From Deltaproteobacteria bacterium (lineage in GTDB: Bacteria > Myxococcota > Myxococcia > Myxococcales > SZAS-1): a stretch of 35,598 nucleotides of DNA. Below the pieces are notes generated by a model. The model worked only from the letters and a program-made list of their open reading frames with translations. It was not told the DNA's origin and ran no database searches. Below are positions 8,177-15,559 of the stretch, one piece after another; within the stretch, counting starts at the first letter, position 1, and each line of letters begins with the position of its first letter. The translations under genes were made by a program, and so were the position numbers. Location of the stretch: positions 1 through 35,598 of the forward strand of contig JAFEBB010000077.1 in NCBI GenBank assembly GCA_018266075.1, given 5' to 3'.

Positions 8177-10851
8177 CGCCGACGACGCAGCAGCACGAAG
8201 GCCGCGAAGAGCAACCCGAGCGGCGCCTCGAAGCTGGCGTCGCTCGCGCCGCAGCCGCAGCCCGACTTGCCGCTGCTGCCGGTGCTGCCCGTCGAGCCGG
8301 ACGCGGCCGCGCTGGTCGTCGTGCCTGCGCCGCTGGTGGTCGTCGCGCCGGTGGTGCCCGTCGTCGACGTGCCCGTGCTGCTGGCCGAGCCGGTGCTGCT
8401 GCCCGAGCTCGTCGTCGTCGTGCTCGAGCCCGTGCTGCCGCTGGAGCTGGTCGTGGTGGTGCTGCTGGGCGCGACGCAGCGGCCGCTGGCGGTGTCGCAG
8501 GTGTCCTGGAAGTCGCCGAAGTTGCAGTCCTCGTCGGTACGGCACGAGGGCAGGCACACGCCGCTGTCGCCGTTGTTGAAGTCGTTGCAGACTTGGTTGT
8601 CATCGCAGGGGCCGTTGCTGGCCATGCTGCAGCTGCGGAAGCAGAGCTGGAACGCGCCGTCGCAGGTGCTGCCGGGCGGGCACGAGCAGGCCACCGTCGA
8701 GGGATCGCAGCCGGCGGAGCAGTAGCCGTCGGGCAGGTTCACGCCGGGTGAAGGATCCGGCGGGTAGCAGAACTCCAGCGTGCCGCACTGGGTGTCGTCG
8801 GTGCACGGGTCGCCGATGGGGCCGGCGTCGCGCACTTCGGCGCAGGTGTGCATGCACGGGTCGCAGACCTGGCCGCTGGCGCAATCGGAGCTCTGGTTGC
8901 AGCCGGGCACGCACGTCGACGTCGTGGCGCTGCAGTAGTTGCCGCTGGGGCAGGTGTTCGCGCCGCTCGGGTTGCAGGCAACGGTGCACGCCGACGGGCC
9001 CTCGGTGAGGGTGGTGCACACCGCGCCGCCGTCGCAGGCGAGGATGGCGCAGGCGTCGAAGGCTGCGCGCGGTCCGCCGTCGAGCACGCCCACGCCGCCG
9101 TCGTATTCGCCCGGGTTGAAGCTGCCCGCGTCGCCCGCGTAGCCGCCGCCGTCGAAGAGCGGGCCGGAGGTGTTCGTCGACGTGCCGCTGCCGGCGCACG
9201 CGGGCCAGGCCTGCGCGAGCTGGGCGAGATCGAGCGAGCCCCAGCCGGTGGCGTCGTCGAAGCCCACCCGCGAGGACGGACCGGTGACGCCGTTCTGGGT
9301 GAGGTCGCCGGTGGTGATGTCGTGGAAGACGGCCGCGTGCGTCCCGCTGGCGCCGAGCCGATAGAGCTCGAACTGCGGCGCGCCGATGCGACAGCCGCCG
9401 ATGAAGTCGTTGATCAGCGCGAAGGCGCCTGCCGCCATGGGCGCGGCGTCGCTGGTGCCGCCCGAGGCCTCGAGGCTCCCGGGGCTGAAGTCGTCGACCA
9501 CCACGCCGACCTGCGGATCGGCCAGCAGCGAGAAGTCCGGGACCTCGCGATATATCGATTGCGTGCCGCTGCCCGTCTGGTAGCTGGGCTGGCCGAAGAT
9601 GATGCTCAGGCCGCCGCCGCCGGCGCCGTTGTTGCCGCCGCTGTTCCAGGGCGTCTCCGCGGCCCAGGCGGCGATGGCGTCGTGCGAGTCGAAGGGCGCC
9701 TGCGTCGTCGTGCCGCCCACCGAGACCATGTACGGGAGCGAGCCCGGGTAGTCGACCGCGGGGCCGTCGCCGCCGCCGCCGTCCGCGAGGATGGGGCCGG
9801 TGCCGCAGTCGTCGGCGCCGTTGTCACCCGAGGCCGCGAACCAGCTGATGCCCTCGGCCGAGCCCTGGGCCACGATGTCCGAGAGCGTGTAGACCTCGTC
9901 CGCGTAGAAGTAGAGCTCGTCGGGCTCGCAGCTGCCGTAGCTCGTGGAGACCGCGGTCACGGTGTAGTCCACGTTGGCGAAGTAGCCCATGCCCTGCAGG
10001 AACATGGTGTCCGACGGCCCGAGCACCATGGTGATCTTCTGCTCCAGCGGCGCGGCCACCGCGCTCATCTCCGCGTCGAGCTCGAGCTCGCCCTTGTCGC
10101 CCTGGTTGTCGGGCTGGCTGCCCTGGAGCCCGAGGTTCACCAGCTCGAAGGTCACCGGCGAGTCGGCCACGCTCCGGTAGAAGTAGTCGAGGTCGGCCGG
10201 ATCGGGCAGGTCCGCGGTATCCGGAATCGGGCCCACCACGCCCACGCGCGAGAGCTGACCCGCGAAGCCCTGCTGGTGCAGCGGAATCGCGTCGTAGAAG
10301 CGGCGCAGGTCCTGCGGGCCGAAGGCGTCGTACTGCGGCAAGGCCATGCGGCGCTTGAAGCGCGAGCGCGTGTCGAGGCCGGAGAGGCTCTGCACCTTCG
10401 ACGCGAGCGCGCTGGGCAGCGTGGGCTTGCCCTGGAAGGTGCGGAAGCGCTGGCCCGAGGCCGTGCGCACGTCCCACAGCGTCACGCCCAGGAGCTGCTC
10501 GACCTCGCTCACCGTGCCCGTCGCGTGCAGCAGCAGCCGGCTTGGATAGCGGGTCACCTCGAGTCCGGTCTTCGCGAGCGCGCGCGCGGCCGCGTCGTAC
10601 GCGGGCTGGGAAAGACCGAAGCGCGCACCGAACTCGGTCGGTGTCAGCCAGCGGCGGAAGGTCGGCGACTTGGGGTCGTGCTGCGCGGCGATGAGCGCGT
10701 CGAGGCCCGCGTGATCCACGAGCGTGAGGCCAACCATCAGGCTCGCTTGCGCCGTCGGCGACGCGCGCTCCAGCGTCGCGCCCGGCGGCACCGGCTGCGC
10801 GGTGGGCAGGCCAGCGATGGCCGCGGTGAGGAGCAGGGCAGGGACGAGCAT
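8173..10851 (-). CDS. S53 (sedolisin/kumamolisin) serine peptidase with Cys-rich region and MYXO-CTERM-like tail
   Basis: An 892-residue secreted peptidase. A pro-kumamolisin activation domain (residues about 30-170; SPTFRRWLTPTEFGARFGLS) precedes the catalytic domain. The sedolisin Glu/Asp pair is in GELELDAEMSAV (about E255 and D259), an SGDNG segment lies near 340, and the nucleophile Ser is in SGGTSDAAPMAAG. After the protease come about 200 residues rich in Cys, then a Ser/Thr/Gly linker, then GCGCGASDASFEAPLGLLFAAFVLLRRRR read in parts: Cys pair, hydrophobic stretch, four Arg. This is a MYXO-CTERM sorting signal, so surface anchoring is expected. The start is uncertain: ATG 10851 opens a signal peptide (MLVPALLLTAAIAG), while a GTG at 10914 would add 21 residues. 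Neither has a strong ribosome site. The family cleaves proteins at acidic pH. Confidence 0.92.
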   Translation of the reverse strand: MLVPALLLTAAIAGLPTAQPVPPGATLERASPTAQASLMVGLTLVDHAGLDALIAAQHDPKSPTFRRWLTPTEFGARFGLSQPAYDAAARALAKTGLEVTRYPSRLLLHATGTVSEVEQLLGVTLWDVRTASGQRFRTFQGKPTLPSALASKVQSLSGLDTRSRFKRRMALPQYDAFGPQDLRRFYDAIPLHQQGFAGQLSRVGVVGPIPDTADLPDPADLDYFYRSVADSPVTFELVNLGLQGSQPDNQGDKGELELDAEMSAVAAPLEQKITMVLGPSDTMFLQGMGYFANVDYTVTAVSTSYGSCEPDELYFYADEVYTLSDIVAQGSAEGISWFAASGDNGADDCGTGPILADGGGGDGPAVDYPGSLPYMVSVGGTTTQAPFDSHDAIAAWAAETPWNSGGNNGAGGGGLSIIFGQPSYQTGSGTQSIYREVPDFSLLADPQVGVVVDDFSPGSLEASGGTSDAAPMAAGAFALINDFIGGCRIGAPQFELYRLGASGTHAAVFHDITTGDLTQNGVTGPSSRVGFDDATGWGSLDLAQLAQAWPACAGSGTSTNTSGPLFDGGGYAGDAGSFNPGEYDGGVGVLDGGPRAAFDACAILACDGGAVCTTLTEGPSACTVACNPSGANTCPSGNYCSATTSTCVPGCNQSSDCASGQVCDPCMHTCAEVRDAGPIGDPCTDDTQCGTLEFCYPPDPSPGVNLPDGYCSAGCDPSTVACSCPPGSTCDGAFQLCFRSCSMASNGPCDDNQVCNDFNNGDSGVCLPSCRTDEDCNFGDFQDTCDTASGRCVAPSSTTTTSSSGSTGSSTTTTSSGSSTGSASSTGTSTTGTTGATTTSGAGTTTSAAASGSTGSTGSSGKSGCGCGASDASFEAPLGLLFAAFVLLRRRR

Positions 10852-10935
10852 GCGAAGGTCCGTTTCTGGAAGCACGGACTCTAGACGCTGCCGCAGCGCG
10901 CTGGCGAGCGTCACCTCGTGCTAGACCGACCTTGC

Positions 10936-11292
10936 ATGCCCAAGGACGACGAGAAGCCGTTCAACAACCCTTTCGCGAAGCTTTCGGCCCAGCGCGACGC
11001 GCTCCCGAGCGGGCCTGCGCAGCCGCTGGTCGTGCCGCTCGACGAGAAGAAGGGGCCCGCGCGTGCGGTGCTGCGTCGCGAGCGCAAGGGCCACGGCGGC
11101 AAGGAAGTCACGCGCGTGGAGAAGCTTGGGCTGAACGCGCGCGAGCTCGAGGAGTGGTGCAAGGCGCTCAAGCGCGAGCTCGGCGCGGGCGGGCTCGTCG
11201 AGGGCGAGGACCTGGTGTTTCAGGGCGATCAGCGCGAGCGGCTCGAGAAGCTGCTTCAGAAGCGCGGCGTGCGGCAGATCGTGCAGGGCTGA
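10936..11292 (+). CDS. SUI1/eIF1-like translation factor (YciH family)
   Basis: A 118-residue protein. The first 45 residues are charged and probably disordered (MPKDDEKPFNNPFAKLSAQR). The SUI1 domain follows (EVTRVEKLGLNARELEEWCK, ELGAGGLVEGEDLVFQGDQR, LQKRGVRQIVQG) and keeps the GGxV...QGD signature of eIF1 and YciH. Bacterial YciH-type proteins bind the 30S subunit and affect start-codon fidelity in vitro. The ATG at 10936 was preferred over an in-frame GTG six codons upstream because family members start close to the charged segment; no good ribosome site precedes either. Its TGA directly abuts the stop of the convergent sirtuin gene (TGATCA, 11290-11295). It is divergent from the peptidase gene with under 90 bases between starts. 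Confidence 0.9.
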   Translation: MPKDDEKPFNNPFAKLSAQRDALPSGPAQPLVVPLDEKKGPARAVLRRERKGHGGKEVTRVEKLGLNARELEEWCKALKRELGAGGLVEGEDLVFQGDQRERLEKLLQKRGVRQIVQG

Positions 11293-12132
11293 TCAGCCGA
11301 GCGCGCGCGCCAGCTCGGGCAGCACCTCGCCCGCGCGCGCGTCGAGTCGCAGGTTCGCGTGAGCGTCCCCGCGAGACTCGCCCAGGTTCACGAGCGCAAT
11401 CGGCATTCCGCGCTCGGTAGCGCGCAGCACGAAGCGATACCCGCTGAAGACCGCCAGCGACGACCCGACCACGAGCAGCGCCTCCGACGCGTCCAGCAGC
11501 GCGAAGCTGTGCTCGACCTTCTCGCGCGGCACCGAGTCGCCAAAGAAGACGACGTCCGGCTTGAGCACGCCGCCACACGCCAGACACGCGGGCACCACGA
11601 AGCTCGCGATGGCGTCGCGCGAGAGCTCGGCGTCGCCATCGGGCGCGAGCTCCACGGGCTGGCGGTCGAAGTTCGGGTTCGCGTCGAGGATTCGGCCTTG
11701 AAGCTCCGAGCGCGGCTCGACGGCGCCGCACTGCAGACACCGCGCCTCGTGCAGCGCGCCGTGCAGCTCCACGACCCCCGTGCTCCCCGCCGCCTGGTGC
11801 AAGCGATCCACGTTCTGCGTGAGCAGCGCACTCACTGAACCCATCGATTGAAGCTGCGCGAGCGCGCGATGTCCGTCGTTCGGCCGCGCCTCGGCGAACC
11901 GCGGCCAACCGAGCGCCGAGCGCGCCCAGTAGCGCTGCCGCGCCGCCGCCGAGGTCACGAACTCACGATGCTGGATGGGATTTCGCGCGCGCTTGCGCGT
12001 CTCGGGCCCGCGGTAATCGGGGATGCCGCTCTCGGTGGAGCAGCCCGCGCCGGTGAGCACCAGCGTGCGCTTGCCGCGCAGGAGCTCCGCCAGCGGCGCG
12101 ACATCGACCGTGGAGAGCGGCGCGGAGAGCAT
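11293..12132 (-). CDS. Class II Sir2-family NAD-dependent protein deacylase (sirtuin)
   Basis: A 279-residue sirtuin. The Rossmann signature GAGCSTESGIPDYRG lies near residues 28-42, the NAD/acetyl-lysine motif is TQNVDRLHQAAG, and the catalytic His sits in ELHGALHEARC. A zinc site is formed by CLQC and CLACGG, followed by LKPDVVFFGDSVP and GSSLAVFSG. The STESGIPDYRG form and the LKPDVVFFGE/D-type motif place it in the SIRT4-like class II. The reaction would be NAD-dependent removal of acyl groups from lysines. It follows the trehalase-like gene by 9 bases on the same strand, so the two are probably cotranscribed. ATG 12132 is preferred; a TTG two codons upstream is possible. Substrates cannot be read from the sequence. 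Confidence 0.93.
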   Translation of the reverse strand: MLSAPLSTVDVAPLAELLRGKRTLVLTGAGCSTESGIPDYRGPETRKRARNPIQHREFVTSAAARQRYWARSALGWPRFAEARPNDGHRALAQLQSMGSVSALLTQNVDRLHQAAGSTGVVELHGALHEARCLQCGAVEPRSELQGRILDANPNFDRQPVELAPDGDAELSRDAIASFVVPACLACGGVLKPDVVFFGDSVPREKVEHSFALLDASEALLVVGSSLAVFSGYRFVLRATERGMPIALVNLGESRGDAHANLRLDARAGEVLPELARALG

Positions 12133-12141
12133 CCCCAAGTT

Positions 12142-13971
12142 CTACAAGCCGAGGGCTGCCGGCCGCACGCCCTTCTCGAGCGCCGCGCGCAGGTTGTCCT
12201 CGAGCCCGCTGAGGAGCAGCGGCACCGCGGCGTTGCTCCAGCCGAAGCCCATGCCGCGGCTCTCTTCCTCGGCGAGGTACACGCCCAGGTCGTTGCCCTG
12301 GTTGTGGTACTCGCTCGCGTCCACCAGGTGCGAGGCCAGGGCCACGTTGTACTTCTCCTTGATCGTGCCGTTCCGCTCCCCGGCGATGCGCAGCACCATG
12401 TGCAGCCAGCGGTAGGCGATCTTGTCGGCCAGCGCGTGGAAGCCGTAGCGCCGCAAGCCTTCGACGGCGATGACTTGAAGGGGCGCCCAGCCCACCGGCC
12501 AATCCCACTGGAAGCGCTCGCGGGGCGCGCCCTGACGCGAGGCCGGCGAGCTCGTGGCCAAGCCGCCCGGCTCGAGGAAGCGGTCCACCAGCTCTGCCAC
12601 GCGCGCCGCCTGCTGGCCCGAGGCCATGCCCACCCAGAGCGGGAAGAACGTGGCCAGCGACTCGTAGTGCGCGCGCCGTCCGGTCGTCAGGTTCCAGTCG
12701 AAGTACAGGCCGCGCTGCTCGTCCCACAGGTAGCGGTCGACGATCTCCCGTCGCGCCTTGGCACGCCGATCCCAGCGCGCGGCGCGGGCGCTCTTCGCAC
12801 CCTCGATGCGCCGGTACATCGACGCCAGGTCGCGCTCTTGCCGATACAACAGCGCGTTCAGGCACACCGGCGCGTGCTCGTGCGCCAGCTCGCCGAAGCG
12901 GTGCGTGAGGTCCCAGCCGCTCTCGCGCTGGGCGCGGTCGTTGGCCCAGAAGCTCGGGGTCTGCGGGTGGCACGCGTAGAAGTCCGGGTTCACCTCGGGG
13001 CACGGGCCGCCGGCCTCGTCGTGGTAGCGGCTGAGCCCAATCGACGTGATCCGTGGCGCGCGGCTCCACAAGTGCTCGCTCGTCGTCTCCGCGGCGCGCG
13101 CACAGCGGCGCAGGAAGTTCAGCGCCTCGGGATCGCCCTGGCGCTCGAGCTCCTCGAACACCTCGCGCGCGAGCGGCGTCAGGAACGGCGGCTGGGTGCG
13201 CGAGAGGTGGTAGCTGCGGTTGGTGTTGGCGATCTTGCCGAAGTGGCGGATCTGGTAGGTGAGGTTCTCGGCCACGTCGCGGGCCATGTCCACGTAGCCA
13301 GCGCTGATGGCGCCGCGGGCCTGGAAGTAGCAATCCCAGCCGTACATCTCGGTGAACATGCCGCCGGGCACGAGGTACGGCTTGGGCAGGTAGCAGATGC
13401 CCGCGTCCTTCGACATCTGCTGCTGCCACGCGCGCCCGCGCTTGCGCGGGAAGGGCACAATCACGATCTCGCTGCGCCGCTTGGCCTGCCGGCGCAGCCG
13501 GGCGATCGCGCTCTCGTCGCCCTCGGGGACGTAGATGTAGTACCGGCCGTCGGAGGCGCGGAGGATGCCCTCGTCGATGGCGTGGCAGAGGTCGTCCACG
13601 TTGTCGGCGCGCCGCACCAGCCCGCGCCACGTGTAGGCCACGTAGTTCAGCATGCGGTCGAGCCGCGTGGGCGCGAGCGCCGCCAGGGGCAGGAGCGCGT
13701 GGTCGGGGTTGCCGCGGCGAATCTCGCGGCCCAGCAACGCCGCCAGCCCGCTCAGCCGCTCGGCGCCCGAGAGGCGGAGCTCCAGGCCGGGCGCGAGCTC
13801 GAGGTTGATCGACTTCACCCGCGAGCGGCGCAGGTCATCGACGGTGATCTTGCCGTCGCGCCCGACGTCGACCTGGCGCAGCAGCATGGACAGCAGCTCC
13901 CGGGGCTTCACGGCAAAGCGGCCGCTGGTCTCCAGGCGGGGTTCGGGGAGGGCGTGGGGCGGAGGCGACAA
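12142..13971 (-). CDS. Neutral-trehalase-like GH37 glycoside hydrolase with N-terminal EF-hand-like loop
   Basis: A 609-residue GH37 protein. Trehalase signature 1 appears as PGGMFTEMYGWDCY (near residue 200) and signature 2 as QWDWPVGWAP (near 487). ESGWDLTHRF matches the ESGWDxSxRF region that carries the catalytic Asp, and NGTIKEKYN the region with the partner Glu. There is no signal peptide, so the enzyme is likely cytoplasmic, hydrolysing trehalose to two glucoses. Residues 35-46 (DVGRDGKITVDD) form an EF-hand-like 12-residue loop just before the catalytic part. This is the position of the Ca-binding segment in fungal neutral trehalase Nth1. The start is taken as TTG 13971, since no good ATG exists before residue 30; a GTG at codon 21 is an alternative. 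It heads a probable operon with the sirtuin. Confidence 0.88.
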   Translation of the reverse strand: MSPPPHALPEPRLETSGRFAVKPRELLSMLLRQVDVGRDGKITVDDLRRSRVKSINLELAPGLELRLSGAERLSGLAALLGREIRRGNPDHALLPLAALAPTRLDRMLNYVAYTWRGLVRRADNVDDLCHAIDEGILRASDGRYYIYVPEGDESAIARLRRQAKRRSEIVIVPFPRKRGRAWQQQMSKDAGICYLPKPYLVPGGMFTEMYGWDCYFQARGAISAGYVDMARDVAENLTYQIRHFGKIANTNRSYHLSRTQPPFLTPLAREVFEELERQGDPEALNFLRRCARAAETTSEHLWSRAPRITSIGLSRYHDEAGGPCPEVNPDFYACHPQTPSFWANDRAQRESGWDLTHRFGELAHEHAPVCLNALLYRQERDLASMYRRIEGAKSARAARWDRRAKARREIVDRYLWDEQRGLYFDWNLTTGRRAHYESLATFFPLWVGMASGQQAARVAELVDRFLEPGGLATSSPASRQGAPRERFQWDWPVGWAPLQVIAVEGLRRYGFHALADKIAYRWLHMVLRIAGERNGTIKEKYNVALASHLVDASEYHNQGNDLGVYLAEEESRGMGFGWSNAAVPLLLSGLEDNLRAALEKGVRPAALGL

Positions 13972-14044
13972 CGGTAGTTCCCGGTGAGGTAACGGTCGAA
14001 CGCGCGCGAAAGCGCCGCTCTTCCCACTCCGGGATCGGTCGCGG

Positions 14045-14512
14045 TTAGCGCTTCGCCAAGGCGAGGATGGCCCTCCATTCGGCCTGCGTCACCGGCATCA
14101 CCGAGAGCCGGTTCCCCTGCTTGAGGAGCTGCATGCCAGCGAGCTTGCGCTCTTTGCGCAGGCGCTCGAGGGGCACGATGGCCGGGAACGTGGCCGTCCA
14201 GCGCAGCTCCACCGAGCTCCAGCGCGGATCGGCCTTCGTGGCCTTGGCGTCGTAATAGTCGGACTTCTTGTCGAGCGCCGTGAGGTCCGGGAAGGCCTCG
14301 CGCGCCACCTCGGCGGTGCCGGCCACGCCGATCGCGTCGGAGCTCGAGTGGTACACGAGCACACCGTCGCCCTGCTTCATGGCCCGCAGGTAATTGCGCG
14401 CCAGGTAGTTGCGCACGCCCTCCCAGCCGGTGGTCTGGCCCTTGGCCTTCTCCAGATCGTGGATGGAGAACACGTCCGGTTCGGTCTTCACGAGCCAGTA
14501 CTGGGTCGACAT
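14045..14512 (-). CDS. EVE-domain protein
   Basis: A 155-residue single-domain protein spanning the whole EVE fold: it opens with YWLVKTEPDVFSIHDLEKAK, continues with WEGVRNYLARNYLRAMKQGD and VLVYHSSSDAIGVAGTAEVAREAFPD, and ends LKQGNRLSVMPVTQAEWRAI. EVE domains, related to PUA and YTH folds, recognise modified bases in DNA or RNA; THYN1 is the eukaryotic relative. ATG 14512 is preceded by GGA eight bases away. It is a stand-alone version without a nuclease partner. Its start faces the G-rich heptamer array at 14545-14599 and the divergent PHP gene. The GC-rich surroundings and modification enzymes elsewhere in the window do not identify its target base. Confidence 0.93.
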   Translation of the reverse strand: MSTQYWLVKTEPDVFSIHDLEKAKGQTTGWEGVRNYLARNYLRAMKQGDGVLVYHSSSDAIGVAGTAEVAREAFPDLTALDKKSDYYDAKATKADPRWSSVELRWTATFPAIVPLERLRKERKLAGMQLLKQGNRLSVMPVTQAEWRAILALAKR

Positions 14513-14544
14513 GGAAGTCCTAAAGGCTCAGGGCGCAAAGCTCT

Positions 14545-14599
14545 GGGGCTGGGGGCTGGGGGCTGGGGGCTGGGGGCTGGGGGCTGGGGGCTGGGGGCT
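14545..14599 (+). repeat. Tandem heptamer array (GGGGGCT), seven perfect copies plus a partial
   Basis: Seven perfect head-to-tail copies of GGGGGCT occupy 14551-14599, preceded by a copy one G short (14545-14550). Runs of five G separated by two bases can form stacked G-quadruplexes on the + strand (a general property of G-runs). Copy number at such short repeats is prone to slippage. The array lies 32 bases upstream of the EVE start on the other strand and 135 bases upstream of the PHP start. Confidence 0.95.
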
Positions 14600-14656
14600 G
14601 GCCGGAGAGCGAATAGAGCAGGAACGAGAAGATTGGGAATGAGATTGTGCGAGTCG

Positions 14657-14674
14657 TTCGCATTCAACTGCGAA
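14657..14674. repeat. Inverted repeat TTCGCA-N6-TGCGAA, possible operator
   Basis: Perfect 6-base arms around a 6-base spacer, inside the A/T-richer part of the EVE-PHP intergenic region. Size and position fit a dimeric repressor site, but no cognate regulator is identified. Confidence 0.4.
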
Positions 14675-14704
14675 TTCATCTGGGCTAGTCTGCGCCCGCC
14701 TAGT

Positions 14705-14722
14705 CCCCAGCCCCCCAGCCCC
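14705..14722 (+). repeat. C-rich block complementary to the heptamer array
   Basis: The sequence CCCCAGCCCCCCAGCCCC is complementary to the upstream G-rich heptamers except for one extra C. It ends 11 bases before the PHP start codon, where a ribosome-binding site would normally lie. A transcript carrying both elements could pair over this region, or the free array could fold as a quadruplex. Confidence 0.8.
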
Positions 14723-14733
14723 AAGTCCCCAAC

Positions 14734-15534
14734 ATGCTCATCGACCTGCACGTTCACTCGCGCGCCACCGCCGGCTGCGAGCTCGACGCCGCCAAGGTGC
14801 TCGCCAAGGCCGAGCAGCTCGGCCTCGACGCCGTGGCCTTCACCGACTTGAACTCGCTCTCTGCGGCGAAGGAGCTCCTGGCCGCCGGGCAGGGCAAGGG
14901 CGTGAAGGTCTTCGTGGGCGTGGAGCTCTCGACCGACCACGGCCACTACCTGGCCTTCTTCCCCGAGCCCACCAACGTGCCCGAGCCGGCGCAGCTCTTC
15001 GGCGACTCGAGCAAGGGCTGGCCGGCGCGCGAGGTGCTCGAGAAGGTGGCGTCGCTGGGCGGCGTGGCCATCGCCGCGCACCCCTACGACCGCGACGTGG
15101 AGCGCCCCAGCGGCGACTACATCTTCACCCTCAAGGATCGCCTGGTGGCCATCGAGGGCCTGAACGGGCGCCGCAAGCCGGGCGTGAACGACCTCGCCGT
15201 GGAGGCCAGCGAGCACATGGCGCTGCCCTGCGTGGGCGGCTCGGGCGCGTCGACGATGCTCGACGAGGTGGGCAAGGCCGCCACCTGGTTCAAGGAGAAG
15301 GTCTCGACGCACGCCGAGCTGGTGGCCGCGCTCAAGGGCGGGCAGTACTTCCCGGTCGGCGCGGGCCGACCGCCGCCGCTCTCGGAGCTGGCGCGGGCGC
15401 CCAAGAACACCGGCGAGCGGTTCGACCGTGGCGATCGAGGTGATCGCGGCGGACGCGATCGCGATCGGCGCGGGGGCCGCGGCGGCGGCCGCGATCGTCG
15501 CGGTGGCCGTGGCGGCGGCCGCGACCGGCGCTAG
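14734..15534 (+). CDS. PHP-domain putative metal-dependent phosphoesterase with RGG-rich tail
   Basis: A 266-residue protein. The PHP fold covers residues 1-225: LIDLHVHSRAT (HxH motif), AFTDLNSLS, VGVELST and IAAHPYDRD. The second motif, normally TDHD or similar, reads TDLN, so one usual metal-ligand His is missing; activity may be altered. From about residue 228 the chain becomes an Arg/Gly/Asp tail with two copies of DRRGGRGGGR and a closing DRR, typical of RGG-box nucleic-acid-binding segments. The start ATG 14734 has no ribosome site in its C-rich leader. PHP proteins of this size hydrolyse phosphoesters such as histidinol phosphate or nucleotides. The tail suggests a nucleic-acid partner (inference). 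It is convergent with the zinc-ribbon gene. Confidence 0.88.
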   Translation: MLIDLHVHSRATAGCELDAAKVLAKAEQLGLDAVAFTDLNSLSAAKELLAAGQGKGVKVFVGVELSTDHGHYLAFFPEPTNVPEPAQLFGDSSKGWPAREVLEKVASLGGVAIAAHPYDRDVERPSGDYIFTLKDRLVAIEGLNGRRKPGVNDLAVEASEHMALPCVGGSGASTMLDEVGKAATWFKEKVSTHAELVAALKGGQYFPVGAGRPPPLSELARAPKNTGERFDRGDRGDRGGRDRDRRGGRGGGRDRRGGRGGGRDRR

Positions 15535-15541
15535 TTCAGCA

Positions 15542-15553
15542 ATATCTAGATAT
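15542..15553. repeat. AT-rich 12-base perfect palindrome between convergent genes
   Basis: ATATCTAGATAT is a perfect palindrome in the 25-base gap between the PHP stop (15534) and the stop of the reverse-strand zinc-ribbon gene (15560). It is strikingly A/T-rich for this region. It has no loop and no T-run, so it is not a standard terminator. Confidence 0.7.
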
Positions 15554-15559
15554 GTCGAT

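Larger units (their letters stand above)
14513..14733. promoter_or_regulatory. Divergent intergenic region between EVE and PHP genes
   Basis: This 221-base gap contains, in order, a G-rich heptamer array (14545-14599), an A/T-richer stretch (about 14610-14690) likely to hold promoters, an 18-base inverted repeat TTCGCA-N6-TGCGAA (14657-14674), and a C-rich block (14705-14722) just before the PHP start. A weak sigma-70-like pair on the + strand is TTCAAC (14663-14668), 17 bases, TAGTCT (14686-14691). The inverted repeat overlaps that -35, as an operator might. No purine-rich ribosome site precedes the PHP ATG. Confidence 0.5.

Noticed and set aside
14545-14599. CRISPR-like array
   Set aside because: The unit is only 7 bases with no spacers; it is a simple tandem repeat.
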